Shown: positions 36,964-46,447 of the stretch, in pieces
Numbering within the stretch: the first letter of the stretch is position 1
Layout of the letters: each line of letters opens with the position of its first letter
Assembly: GCF_000243215.1 (NCBI RefSeq)
Contig: NZ_JH594597.1
Coordinates: forward strand, 180,255 to 244,254
Direction of reading: 5' to 3'
DNA length: 64,000 bases
Origin: Odoribacter laneus YIT 12061
GTDB taxonomy: Bacteria; Bacteroidota; Bacteroidia; Bacteroidales; Marinifilaceae
Position numbers and translations under genes: made by a program
Notes under the pieces: generated by a model
Databases searched by the model: none
Told to the model about the DNA's origin: nothing
Seen by the model: the letters and a program-made list of their open reading frames with translations, nothing else

Positions 36964-37297
36964 TGTTCTAAACCTAAAAGGCTTATTTTAGATGAATTGA
37001 CGAATATTTTCAGGGAAAGAAACATTTCTCCGAAAAAAACCGAAAGATACTATTGATCCCGATGGCCTCCCAGGCCTTTGACAGACAAAGCGGATATTTA
37101 TTTATCAAAGAAGATGCAATAGGGATCCTCTTCGTTGCTGAATTCGCTGAATATTTATACAATTATATTTAAACAATTCAGAAAATAGAAATGTATTCCC
37201 ATTTTATACACTTGAACTGATTTTATACGAACAAAATACAGAAAGTTTTATTATTTTTGCCGACAGGAAAAAAATTAATCAAAATAAAATCAAATAC
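36964..37297. other. Intergenic region upstream of efp
   Basis: 334 bases. The right end carries the efp promoter. The rest contains frame fragments such as [21 protein letters not shown] interrupted by stops, possibly the residue of a decayed gene that I cannot identify. Confidence 0.45.
37252..37259 (+). promoter_or_regulatory. -7 promoter element for efp
   Basis: TATTTTTG matches TAnnTTTG, 39 bases ahead of the efp start. A clear TTTG at the -33 position is not visible. Confidence 0.6.
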
Positions 37298-37864
37298 ATG
37301 GCAACAACAGCTGATTTCAAAAATGGATTATGTATCGTATTCAAAGACGATTTATACACAATTGTCCAGTTCCAACATGTAAAACCCGGTAAAGGTCCTG
37401 CTTTTGTAAGAACAAAACTCAGAAATGTAAAAACCGGCAGAATGCTGGAAAACACATTTACTTCGGGAATTAAAGTGGATACAGCCCGTATCGAACGCCG
37501 TCCGTATCAATTCTTATACAAAGACGGAGAGGATTATGTAATGATGCATACCGAGACCTACGATCAGGTCAATATTCCGGAAGAATTAATCAATGCACCC
37601 CAGTTTTTAAAAGAAGGAGATGCCGTAGAAATGGTGGTTCATGCAGATACGGAAACACCCCTGTATGTAGAATTATTGCCTTCTGTTGTATTGGAAGTCA
37701 CTTATACCGAACCGGGCTTAAAAGGTGATACAGCTTCTTCTACAGCTTTAAAACCGGCAGAAGTAGAGACAGGAGCGAAAGTGATGGTACCTCTTTTTAT
37801 CGAAATGGGAGAAAAAATCCGCATCAATACGGCTGAAGGAACCTATGTAGAAAGAGTAAGATAA
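37298..37864 (+). CDS. efp: Elongation factor P
   Basis: A 188-residue translation factor that rescues ribosomes stalled at polyproline stretches. The three-domain layout is intact: the KOW-like N-terminal domain with the exposed loop VKPGKGPAF, whose K32 is the position equivalent to the modified lysine, followed by two OB folds. The closing [17 protein letters not shown] is the classic EF-P signature. Whether K32 is modified, and how, cannot be read here; no epmA- or ymfI-like gene is in view. A terminator shared with rnc follows. Confidence 0.97.
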   Translation: MATTADFKNGLCIVFKDDLYTIVQFQHVKPGKGPAFVRTKLRNVKTGRMLENTFTSGIKVDTARIERRPYQFLYKDGEDYVMMHTETYDQVNIPEELINAPQFLKEGDAVEMVVHADTETPLYVELLPSVVLEVTYTEPGLKGDTASSTALKPAEVETGAKVMVPLFIEMGEKIRINTAEGTYVERVR

Positions 37865-37875
37865 AGAGCAACTTT

Positions 37876-37909
37876 TATAGTTGAGATCGACCCGTCGTTC
37901 TCAGCTATA
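37876..37909. terminator. Bidirectional terminator between efp and rnc
   Basis: An 11-bp stem TATAGTTGAGA (37876-37886) with TCTCAGCTATA (37899-37909), one G-U pair, followed by an AT-rich tail. It separates convergent efp and rnc. Confidence 0.7.
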
Positions 37910-37939
37910 ATTATTTTATTCTTTACTTAAAATTCAGGA

Positions 37940-38683
37940 TTATATTTCCAGTTCCCCCTCTGCTTCTTCGGTAAGCTTTTCAATTACTCGTTCTGCAGCA
38001 TTTTGTTCTGCTTCTTTTTTAGAAGCTCCATTTCCATTCCCCATGACCGTTCCACCGATCGAAATGGCACATTCGAAACGATTTTTATGACTTTTCAGGT
38101 TCTCACGAACATCAAAGGACAGTTCCTTTCTGTTTTTTTGTCCCCATTCGATTAAACGACTTTTATAATTCCGGTCGACTGTCACCAATTCCCGGATATT
38201 AAAAAAATTCGGAAAAATAAATTTCTCAATAAATTTCTTAGTATTGACAAATCCCTGATCCAAAAACATAGCACCGATAAAAGCCTCGAATACATCTCCG
38301 TACACGTGTTTATTTTTAGAGATGTCGGATTTTGCGACCACAGCCTTATCCAAGCCAATATTGATAGCCAGTTCGTTTAAAGATTCCCGACTCACCACTT
38401 TCGAACGGACGCGGGTCAGGAAACCTTCGTCCTTAATCGGAAAAAACTTATAAAGTAATTCAGCGATAATAGCGCCCAATACAGCATCTCCCAAAAACTC
38501 AAGCCGCTCGTAATTCAAAACGGTACCGTTTTTCGTATACCGGGAAGCGGACTTGTGAAGCAAAGCCAATTTATACAAATTCCGATTGCCCGGAACAAAA
38601 CCAATTTGAGAAATAGACAATCCATAAAACTTATCGTTCCTGTGAAGATAAAGTCTTATGGATTGAATGATTTTCCTAACCAC
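37940..38683 (-). CDS. rnc: Ribonuclease III
   Basis: A 247-residue double-stranded-RNA endonuclease used in rRNA processing. The catalytic motif ERLEFLGDAVLGAIIAELL and the second acidic site DVFEAFIGAMFLDQG are intact. A C-terminal double-stranded RNA-binding domain (about 170-240, ending KKEAEQNAAERVIEKL) follows. It is the last gene of an acpP-fabF-rnc cluster (21-base gap from fabF), an arrangement conserved across Bacteroidetes. Confidence 0.96.
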   Translation of the reverse strand: MVRKIIQSIRLYLHRNDKFYGLSISQIGFVPGNRNLYKLALLHKSASRYTKNGTVLNYERLEFLGDAVLGAIIAELLYKFFPIKDEGFLTRVRSKVVSRESLNELAINIGLDKAVVAKSDISKNKHVYGDVFEAFIGAMFLDQGFVNTKKFIEKFIFPNFFNIRELVTVDRNYKSRLIEWGQKNRKELSFDVRENLKSHKNRFECAISIGGTVMGNGNGASKKEAEQNAAERVIEKLTEEAEGELEI

Positions 38684-38704
38684 TGCCCAAAAAATTAGAA
38701 GTGA

Positions 38705-39949
38705 TTATTTCTTAATAACGACACAGGCATTGTGTCCACCAAAACCAAAAGTATTACTCATGGCCACATTAACTGTTCGTTGTTGAGCTTTATTGAATGT
38801 GAAATTCAATTTAGGATCCAGCTCAGGATCGAGGTTCTGGAAGTTAATGGTGGGAGGAATCACATCATTTTTCACAGCCAAGACACAAGCAATAGCTTCT
38901 ATTGCTCCGGCTGCCCCCAAGAGGTGACCTGTCATTGATTTCGTAGAACTAATATTCAAATTGTAAGCATGTTCTCCAAATGCCTTCTGAATGGCTTTGG
39001 GTTCGGCTACATCTCCCAAACCGGTGGAAGTACCATGAACATTAATATAATCTACATCCTCAGACTTGAGACCGGCATTTTCAAGAGCATTGAGCATTAC
39101 GTCACAAGCCCCTTCACCTGTGGGATCGGGAGCTGTCATATGATAGGCATCACAATTTGCACTGCCTCCGGCTAATTCCGCATAAATTTTAGCTCCTCTC
39201 TTTACGGCATGTTCGTATTCTTCAATGATAAGGCAAGCACCACCTTCTCCGATAACAAATCCGTCTCTGTCCGCATCAAAAGGACGAGAAGCAGTCTTCG
39301 GATCATCATTACGCGTAGAAATCGCTTTCATAGCACTAAAACCACCCACGCCCGGAACTGTAATAGCAGCTTCGGAACCACCGGCGACAATAACATCAGC
39401 TTTTCCTAAACGTATAAGGTCTAATGCATCAACCAAGGCATGAGCCGACGAGGCGCAAGCAGATACAGTTGTATAGTTAGGACCTTTAAATCCATGCTCT
39501 ATAGCAATCATACCACCCGCCATATTGGCAATCATCTTAGGTATAAAAAAAGGGTTGAATCTTGGCGTCCCATCTCCTGTTGCGAAATCTCGACATTCCT
39601 CAAAAAATGTTTGTAAACCGCCAATTCCAGCCCCCCAAATTACACCAATTCTCTTAACATTTTCCTGTTCTTTATCCAGACCTGAATCCTGAAGCGCCTC
39701 CCGGGCTGCAATTAACCCGAATTGCGTATAAAGATCCATTTTACGAACTTCTTTTTTATCAAAGTAAGAAATCGGATCGTAATCTTTTACTTCACAGGCA
39801 AATTGTGTACGAAATTTTGATGCATCAAAACGAGTAATAGGACCGGCGCCACTGACACCTTTTATTAAATTGCCCCAAAACTCCGGTACGTTATGACCAA
39901 GAGGGTTGATTGTTCCAAGACCTGTAATTACTACTCGTTTCAAATTCAT
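38705..39949 (-). CDS. fabF: 3-Oxoacyl-ACP synthase II
   Basis: A 414-residue condensing enzyme that elongates fatty-acyl chains on ACP. The nucleophile C165 (VSACASS) and the two active-site histidines in NVHGTSTG and KSMTGHLLGAAG are present, in order. The N-terminus VVITGLGTINPLG and the closing SNTFGFGGHNA are typical of FabF. The gene lies 18 bases after acpP, its carrier-protein substrate, in a fatty-acid synthesis unit. Confidence 0.97.
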   Translation of the reverse strand: MNLKRVVITGLGTINPLGHNVPEFWGNLIKGVSGAGPITRFDASKFRTQFACEVKDYDPISYFDKKEVRKMDLYTQFGLIAAREALQDSGLDKEQENVKRIGVIWGAGIGGLQTFFEECRDFATGDGTPRFNPFFIPKMIANMAGGMIAIEHGFKGPNYTTVSACASSAHALVDALDLIRLGKADVIVAGGSEAAITVPGVGGFSAMKAISTRNDDPKTASRPFDADRDGFVIGEGGACLIIEEYEHAVKRGAKIYAELAGGSANCDAYHMTAPDPTGEGACDVMLNALENAGLKSEDVDYINVHGTSTGLGDVAEPKAIQKAFGEHAYNLNISSTKSMTGHLLGAAGAIEAIACVLAVKNDVIPPTINFQNLDPELDPKLNFTFNKAQQRTVNVAMSNTFGFGGHNACVVIKK

Positions 39950-39967
39950 AGAATTGTTATTGGTTTT

Positions 39968-40204
39968 TTACTTTGCGTTAGCTTCTACATAAGAGATAGC
40001 ATCACCTACAGTAGTGATTTTTTCAGCTTGATCATCCGGAATCGTAATATTGAATTCTTTTTCCAATTCCATAATCAATTCTACTGTATCCAAAGAGTCA
40101 GCTCCCAAATCATTTGTAAATGTAGCTTCCGGAGTAACCTCTGTTTCATCCACTCCTAATTTGTCAACGATGATAGCCTTAACTCTACTTGTAATGTCAG
40201 ACAT
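39968..40204 (-). CDS. acpP: Acyl carrier protein
   Basis: A 78-residue acidic helical carrier of fatty-acyl intermediates. S37 in [10 protein letters not shown] is the 4'-phosphopantetheine attachment site. The protein has the usual length and high Asp/Glu content. It is first in the acpP-fabF-rnc unit, divergent from purN. Confidence 0.97.
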   Translation of the reverse strand: MSDITSRVKAIIVDKLGVDETEVTPEATFTNDLGADSLDTVELIMELEKEFNITIPDDQAEKITTVGDAISYVEANAK

Positions 40205-40282
40205 AACTTTAAATTTTAATTAGACATTTAATTTTTACTCTCACACGTATTTTTCCATACGCATATTTATCAAAACTCGTCG

Positions 40283-40290
40283 CAAAGTTA
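40283..40290 (-). promoter_or_regulatory. -7 promoter element for acpP-fabF-rnc
   Basis: TAACTTTG on the minus strand matches TAnnTTTG about 80 bases upstream of the acpP start codon, within a T/A-rich region shared with the divergent purN promoter. Confidence 0.6.
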
Positions 40291-40374
40291 GAGTTTATTT
40301 TTTTTCTAAAAAATTTTTTGACAGGAATATAAGTTTTATTACCTTTATGCAATTGATTTTTAACGTTTTACAAG

Positions 40375-40950
40375 ATGAAAAAAATAGCAATATTTGCCTC
40401 TGGATCAGGTTCTAACGCCGAAAATATCATCCAATATTTCCTTTCTAAGCCTGAAATATCCGTGGATTCGGTCTTTTGTAATGTAGCGGAGGCTTACGTT
40501 TTGAAAAGAGCTGAAAAATACAATATACCTACTTTCTTATTCAACCGGGAAGATTTGAAAAATCAAGAAAAAGTATTGCAAATTTTACAGGAACGCCAAA
40601 TTGATTTTATCGTATTAGCCGGCTTTTTATGGCTGATGCCTTCTTTTATCGTATCCGCTTTTCCCAACAGAATCATTAATATTCATCCGGCTTTACTCCC
40701 CCATCATGGCGGAAAAGGCATGTATGGCATGAAAGTACACGAAGCTGTTATTGCTGCCGGAGAAAAAGAAAGCGGTATTACCATTCATTATATTAATAAT
40801 CAATACGACAAAGGGGATCCGATTTTTCAAGCCCGCTGCCCGGTTGAAGCCGGAGAAACCCCCGAAAGCCTGGCGAAAAAAGTACATGCATTGGAATACG
40901 CACATTTTCCCCGGGTAATAGAGGAAATCCTCCAAAATTTAAAAAGCTGA
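40375..40950 (+). CDS. purN: Phosphoribosylglycinamide formyltransferase
   Basis: A 191-residue enzyme of de novo purine synthesis that formylates GAR using 10-formyl-THF. Key features are the N-terminal IAIFASGSGSNAENI (phosphate binding), the active-site region NIHPALLPHHGGKGMYG with the catalytic N and H, and HYINNQYDKGDPIFQ with the catalytic D. The full family length is present. It is followed on the same strand by dnaE after 65 bases, and is divergent from acpP. Confidence 0.96.
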   Translation: MKKIAIFASGSGSNAENIIQYFLSKPEISVDSVFCNVAEAYVLKRAEKYNIPTFLFNREDLKNQEKVLQILQERQIDFIVLAGFLWLMPSFIVSAFPNRIINIHPALLPHHGGKGMYGMKVHEAVIAAGEKESGITIHYINNQYDKGDPIFQARCPVEAGETPESLAKKVHALEYAHFPRVIEEILQNLKS

Positions 40951-41015
40951 AAACAGCATTAAAAACAAAGGGAAGTCATTAAATTTACCGGCTTCTATTT
41001 TCTAAATTCATCTGT

Positions 41016-44000
41016 ATGAAATTTACGCATTTTCACGTCCACTCCCAATATTCCATTCTCGACGGAGCCGCCAGTATACCCGGTTTGATTGAAAAAGCGA
41101 CAGCCGACGGTATGACGGCTTTATCCCTGACCGATCATGGCAATATGTTCGGAATTAAGCTCTTTTACGATACTTGCCGTAAAAAAGGGATTAAACCCAT
41201 ATTGGGGTGCGAAGCTTATGTGGCCCGGGAATCTTTATATCATAAGGAAAAACCCATCGACCGCTCTGGAGAACACCTTATTTTACTAGCCAAAAACCAA
41301 CAGGGGTATACCAATCTGGTTCAACTTTGTTCCGTTGCTTTTATTGACGGTTTTTATTATCGTCCCCGTATAGACAAGGCCTTACTGGAAAAACATCACG
41401 AAGGACTGATCGTCTCTTCCGCCTGTCTGGGAGGTGAAATATCCCAAAAGATTATGGCCGGAAATATCGCCGGAGCAGAAGCCGCTGCAAAATGGTACAA
41501 AGATCTGTTCGGAGAAGATTATTATCTGGAAGTGATGCGCCATCCGGCAACGGATCCCAAATTAAGAACTGAAGTATACGAAAATCAGGAACTTTGCATC
41601 AAGCATATTCTTCAAATTGGTGAAAAACTGGGTATTAAAGTCATTGCCACCAACGACGTACATTTTCTCAACGAAGAGGATGCAGAAGCGCACGACATGC
41701 TGATCTGCCTGAATACCCGAAAAGATGTCGATGACCCCAATCGCATGCGTTATACCCGCCAGGAATGGTTTAAAACGACAAGCGAGATGGTAGAATTATT
41801 CAAAGATATGCCTGAGGTTATTGAAAACACTCAGGAGGTCGCCGATAAGGTTGAAGAGTATCAACTCGATTCTGATCCCATTATGCCGGTTTTTCCCATT
41901 CCACTGGAATTCGGTACAGAAGAAGAATACCGGAAGAAATTCTCGACGGAAGATTTATTCCAGGAATTTACCCGGAATGAAAAAGGAGAAGTCGTGATGT
42001 CTGAAGAAGAAGCGGCTAAGAAAATAAAAAAATTAGGCGGCTATGAAAAGCTTTATCGAATCAAGCTGGAAGCGGACTATTTAAAAGCTTTAACGATGAA
42101 AGGAGCCGTTAAACGTTATGGGGAAGAGCTGTCGCCGGAATTACGGGAACGTTTGACTTTTGAACTTCACATCATGAAAACGATGGGCTTTCCAGGCTAT
42201 TTTTTAATCGTTCAAGATTTTATTCAGGCAGCCCGCGATATGGGGGTAATCGTAGGCCCTGGCCGGGGATCAGCAGCCGGCAGTGCTGTAGCCTATTGTC
42301 TGGGGATCACCAGCATAGACCCGGTAAAATACGATTTACTATTTGAACGCTTTCTGAATCCGGACCGTATTTCACTACCGGATATTGACGTAGATTTCGA
42401 CGATGACGGTCGCCAGCGTGTATTGGAATGGGTAACCCAAAAATACGGAGCAGACAAAGTCGCCCACATTGTTACCTTCGGCAGTATGGCCGCCAAAATG
42501 GCTATTAAAGACGTAGCCCGCGTATTGAAACTGGACCTCTCAGAAGCCAATCGGCTGGCAAAAATGGTTCCCGAAGCACCTAAAATGACCTTAAAAAAAG
42601 CCTATAAGGAAAATCCGGATTTAGAAAAAGAAAAAAACTCACCGAATCCCCTTATTGCTAAAACCATTCAGTTGGCAGAAATCCTGGAAGGTTCTGTACG
42701 TCAAACAGGAGTACATGCTTGCGGTATACTGATCAGTAGAGACCCTCTCACAGAACATATTCCGATTATGCCTACTGAAGGAGAGAGTTTAATGACTACC
42801 CAATACGACGGACATTTTGTGGAACCGATCGGCTTAATCAAGATGGACTTCCTGGGTTTAAGAACCCTTTCTATTATCAAGACTTGTTTGGAAAATATTA
42901 AAGCTTCCAAGCATTTAGAAATAGACGAAAATCAAATTCCGCTGGACGATAAAGCCACCTTCGAACTTTTCTCCCGGGGAGAAACGACCGGACTGTTCCA
43001 GTTTGAGTCGCCGGGTATGAAAAAGCACCTCAAAGCGTTACAACCCAACCGTTTTGAGGATTTAGTCGCCATGAATGCTCTTTACCGTCCGGGGCCGATG
43101 GAATATATACCCCAGTTTATAAAGCGGAAACATGGGGAAGAACCGATTGTTTACGACCATCCCATGATGGAACCTTATCTGAAAGACACTTATGGGATCA
43201 CGGTCTATCAGGAACAAGTCATGCTGCAATCCCGGGCTTTGGGTAATTTTACCAGGGGTATGTCGGATACCTTACGAAAAGCCATGGGTAAAAAACAAAT
43301 CGATACGATGAATAAGCTGAAAGACCAGTTTATTCAAGGTTGCCGAAATAATCCGGAATTTGTCAAAGGTTGCCAGGAGAAAGAGAAAGATGTAGATACT
43401 TTAGTAAACAAAATCTGGGGGGATTGGGAGGCCTTTGCCTCTTATGCTTTTAATAAATCACATTCGGTATGTTACGCTTATATCGCTTATCAAACCGGTT
43501 ACCTAAAAGCACATTACCCGGCAGAATTTATGGCGGCCAACTTGAGTAATAACCTTTCCCAGATTGAAAAAGTTACGGTATTCATGGACGAATGCAAAAG
43601 GATGGGTTTGAAGGTATTGGCACCGGATGTGAACGAATCCTTTAACGATTTTATGGTGAATAGTAAAGGAGATATCCGCTTCGGTATGGCAGCCATTAAA
43701 GGAGTAGGAGAAGGAGCAGTAGATAAAATCATCGAAGAGAGGACTAAAAACGGTCCTTATAAAGACGTATTTGATTTCTTCGAGCGGATTGATTACAAAA
43801 GCGTAAACCGGAAGACACTGGAGAATTTAGTTGTAGCAGGAGGACTGGACAGTTTTGGTTACCACCGGGCTCAATATTTCCAGCAAGTAGACGCTACGAC
43901 GACGGTATTGGATACTCTGATTAATTTCGGACAGAAAAACCAGAAAGACAGTCTGAATCTGCAGGTATCCCTTTTTGGGGGAATGGAAGGCTATGAAGTA

Positions 44001-44702
44001 GCCCGCCCGAATATTCCGCATTGCGAACCCTGGACAGAGCTGGAGAAATCGAAAAAAGAAAAGGAATTAATCGGGATTTATTTAACATCACATCCTTTAG
44101 ACCCCTTTAAACTGGAAATAAAAGCACTGTGTACCCCTTTGGAGGAACTCAGCAGCAATCTAAATGTTTATCGGGAAAAAGAGATCACAATAGCCGGAAT
44201 CATCATTAATAAGCGGGAAGGCAAAACCCGAAAAGGAAATGATTTCGGCATTCTGACAATAGAAGATTTTAGTGGAACCTACGAATTACCATTTTTTGGA
44301 GAAGATTATATTAAATATCGCAACTATTTTATTCTGGAAACCGCTATATACATCAAAGGAAAGGTTCAAGCCAAAAAATGGAGCAATGATCCGAACGAGC
44401 TTACTTTTAATATCAATAGTATCGATTTATTAAATGTCATTGGAGAAAAACTGATTAAATCCATTACGTTAATGGTGGATATCAGTCAGCTAAATTTAGA
44501 AACGCTGAATGAAATAAACAATCAATTTATCCGGAAACATGCTACCGATAAAAACACGGACGCTGTTCCTTTAAATTTTATACTTTACGATCAAAACGGG
44601 TATAATGTAAAAATGTTCTCAAGAAGTTGCAAAATAGAACGTTCGAGAGAATTATACGAATATTTTGAAAATAATGATGCTATTAAAATGAAAATTAATT
44701 AA
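41016..44702 (+). CDS. dnaE: DNA polymerase III alpha subunit
   Basis: A 1228-residue replicative polymerase. The PHP domain at the N-terminus (FTHFHVHSQYSILDGAA, about 3-20) is intact. The catalytic palm carries PDIDVDFDDDGR (about 455-466), preceded by the GPGRGSAAGS loop. A helix-hairpin-helix region, followed by an OB-fold domain (about 985-1090, with ITIAGIIINKREGKTRKG), closes the C-terminus. It is the main replicative copy by length and order, and its upstream neighbour is purN. Confidence 0.97.
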   Translation: MKFTHFHVHSQYSILDGAASIPGLIEKATADGMTALSLTDHGNMFGIKLFYDTCRKKGIKPILGCEAYVARESLYHKEKPIDRSGEHLILLAKNQQGYTNLVQLCSVAFIDGFYYRPRIDKALLEKHHEGLIVSSACLGGEISQKIMAGNIAGAEAAAKWYKDLFGEDYYLEVMRHPATDPKLRTEVYENQELCIKHILQIGEKLGIKVIATNDVHFLNEEDAEAHDMLICLNTRKDVDDPNRMRYTRQEWFKTTSEMVELFKDMPEVIENTQEVADKVEEYQLDSDPIMPVFPIPLEFGTEEEYRKKFSTEDLFQEFTRNEKGEVVMSEEEAAKKIKKLGGYEKLYRIKLEADYLKALTMKGAVKRYGEELSPELRERLTFELHIMKTMGFPGYFLIVQDFIQAARDMGVIVGPGRGSAAGSAVAYCLGITSIDPVKYDLLFERFLNPDRISLPDIDVDFDDDGRQRVLEWVTQKYGADKVAHIVTFGSMAAKMAIKDVARVLKLDLSEANRLAKMVPEAPKMTLKKAYKENPDLEKEKNSPNPLIAKTIQLAEILEGSVRQTGVHACGILISRDPLTEHIPIMPTEGESLMTTQYDGHFVEPIGLIKMDFLGLRTLSIIKTCLENIKASKHLEIDENQIPLDDKATFELFSRGETTGLFQFESPGMKKHLKALQPNRFEDLVAMNALYRPGPMEYIPQFIKRKHGEEPIVYDHPMMEPYLKDTYGITVYQEQVMLQSRALGNFTRGMSDTLRKAMGKKQIDTMNKLKDQFIQGCRNNPEFVKGCQEKEKDVDTLVNKIWGDWEAFASYAFNKSHSVCYAYIAYQTGYLKAHYPAEFMAANLSNNLSQIEKVTVFMDECKRMGLKVLAPDVNESFNDFMVNSKGDIRFGMAAIKGVGEGAVDKIIEERTKNGPYKDVFDFFERIDYKSVNRKTLENLVVAGGLDSFGYHRAQYFQQVDATTTVLDTLINFGQKNQKDSLNLQVSLFGGMEGYEVARPNIPHCEPWTELEKSKKEKELIGIYLTSHPLDPFKLEIKALCTPLEELSSNLNVYREKEITIAGIIINKREGKTRKGNDFGILTIEDFSGTYELPFFGEDYIKYRNYFILETAIYIKGKVQAKKWSNDPNELTFNINSIDLLNVIGEKLIKSITLMVDISQLNLETLNEINNQFIRKHATDKNTDAVPLNFILYDQNGYNVKMFSRSCKIERSRELYEYFENNDAIKMKIN

Positions 44703-44843
44703 TTTCGCAGGGCAAAACCGTCAGATCTTGTAAATAAATAACAAGACAAAACGAACCATAAAATACCATTCAGCTGGGAAATGACCCCAAAGCTCATTTC
44801 CCATTATATATTAAGACAAATATGAACTTTTAAAATAATTATT

Positions 44844-45161
44844 ATGGCTATAATTGTTAATGATTCTAACTTTGAAGAAGTAGTATTGCAATCGGAACTA
44901 CCGGTTTTAGTAGATTTCTGGGCAGAATGGTGCGGCCCTTGTAAAATGATGATGCCTATCGTAGAAGAAATTGCTACCGAATACGCCGGTAAACTTGTTG
45001 TTGCAAAAGTCGACACAGCCAGTAGTCCCGGTACAGCAGCACGCTTCGGCATACGTCATATTCCGACTATTCTTTTTTTTAAAAACGGAGAAGTAGTAGA
45101 AAAACAAGTAGGTGCTACTCCTAAAACAGCCTTGGTAGAAAGAATAAAAGCAATCTTATAA
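44844..45161 (+). CDS. trxA: Thioredoxin
   Basis: A 105-residue cytoplasmic dithiol oxidoreductase. The active site WC30-GPC33K is intact, with the conserved cis-Pro region RHIPTILFFKNG at residues about 70-80. No signal peptide is present. It lies 141 bases after dnaE and ends ahead of a bidirectional terminator. Confidence 0.97.
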   Translation: MAIIVNDSNFEEVVLQSELPVLVDFWAEWCGPCKMMMPIVEEIATEYAGKLVVAKVDTASSPGTAARFGIRHIPTILFFKNGEVVEKQVGATPKTALVERIKAIL

Positions 45162-45370
45162 GAACCTGTGTAAAAGGATTTTTTGTATAAGTTAGCGTTC
45201 CTCCAACCTCAGTAGCAAAATTTTTCAGTCTTTCGAGGGGCAAACTCGGCTCTGTTACACAACTATAAATTAAGGCTATTTGTTTTGCCAATCTGCATCG
45301 AACGGATCCGGCTCCAGCAAAGAACGCTAATCTTCAAAATACGCCAGAGTCATTTCACGATTTCTCAATA

Positions 45371-45410
45371 AAAAAGTGGATTTAGAAATTTATTCCTAAA
45401 TCCACTTTTT
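45371..45410. terminator. Perfect 15-bp bidirectional terminator
   Basis: AAAAAGTGGATTTAG (45371-45385) is perfectly complementary to CTAAATCCACTTTTT (45396-45410), giving T runs on both strands. It serves trxA on the plus strand and the PorV/PorQ-like gene on the minus strand. Confidence 0.85.
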
Positions 45411-45455
45411 CTTTCAGATCCTTTCGTAGAAGGATGTTTCTCTCCACCAATTTAT

Positions 45456-46442
45456 TTACTTCCGCTTAGCCCCGAAACGATATCCTACAGTCAACCGGTA
45501 AGTATTTTTCAGTGCACTGTCGGAATCAGCCGACAACCAAGAAAAATCTCCCGTAATATTGCAAATATTCAATCCGCAACCTACAGTCGCATAATTTTCT
45601 CCACCTTTATCTTCATCGGCAAAATGATAACCTCCTCTCACGGATACCAATTGTTTAAAAGTATACTCAGCTCCTACTCCCCCACTAAATAATTCGCTGC
45701 CGGAAGGAATAAGCTGATAATTCAGATCGACTCCACATAACAACTGATGACTCTTTGAAAACGGAAGAGAGAGAGAACCGCCTAATTTGGCTACCCCTGG
45801 TAAATCATATTTCGTATCGGCATATTTTATTTTCGTTCCAATATTGGCTACCTGCAAACCAACTGTCCACACAGCCCCTTCTAATAAAGAAGTTTTACGA
45901 TGGTAATACAAACCCAAATCAAAAGCCACAGCAGAAGCTGCATCCGCCATACCCATATCCGAATGAATATAATGTGCAGTAAGAGCTAGAGCAAAATTTT
46001 TAACGATAACTCTGGAGTATCCCAGATCTACTGCCCATTCATTGGGCTCTGCCTTACCTGCCGAATTTCCATCCTCATCTATAGTCTCTATCGAAGGATA
46101 CGTTAGATAACGAAATCCGGCTACAATCCCTTGTTTTTCTCCAATCTTAAAAAATCCACCTCCTGTATGGAAATCATAACCCGATACTTTATCCCTCATC
46201 CAAGGAATATAAGAATAGGCAATAGCAGCCTTTTCACGAGCAAACACAACAGCTGCCGCATTATGATAAAAAGCAAAAGCATTTGTCGGCAGAGCAACCC
46301 CTATTTCTCCCATCCCTCCCGAACGTGCATCCGGAGTAATTTTCAGAAAAGATACAGCTCCCGAATCATTTTGCTGGGCAGATACCTTTAAAACGGAAAA
46401 AACAAAAATACATAAACTAATATATAGAAATTTACACCACAT
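45456..46442 (-). CDS. PorV/PorQ family outer-membrane protein
   Basis: A 328-residue outer-membrane beta-barrel. The signal peptide ends near SAQQN, and the following region FLKITPDARSGGMGEIGVALPTNAFAFYHNAAAV is the PorV/PorQ signature. PorV and PorQ are part of type IX secretion: PorV escorts C-terminal-domain cargo to the surface attachment complex. It lies 5 bases after the S8 protease gene, which carries such a domain, so it may be a dedicated partner (inference). Whether it is PorV or PorQ cannot be decided from sequence alone. Confidence 0.85.
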   Translation of the reverse strand: MWCKFLYISLCIFVFSVLKVSAQQNDSGAVSFLKITPDARSGGMGEIGVALPTNAFAFYHNAAAVVFAREKAAIAYSYIPWMRDKVSGYDFHTGGGFFKIGEKQGIVAGFRYLTYPSIETIDEDGNSAGKAEPNEWAVDLGYSRVIVKNFALALTAHYIHSDMGMADAASAVAFDLGLYYHRKTSLLEGAVWTVGLQVANIGTKIKYADTKYDLPGVAKLGGSLSLPFSKSHQLLCGVDLNYQLIPSGSELFSGGVGAEYTFKQLVSVRGGYHFADEDKGGENYATVGCGLNICNITGDFSWLSADSDSALKNTYRLTVGYRFGAKRK

Positions 46443-46447
46443 AATTT

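Noticed and set aside
45162-45370. Possible decayed gene between trxA and the terminator (fragment LEPDPFDADWQNK on the minus strand)
   Set aside because: The protein-like run is too short, with stops on both sides, and no family is recognised.
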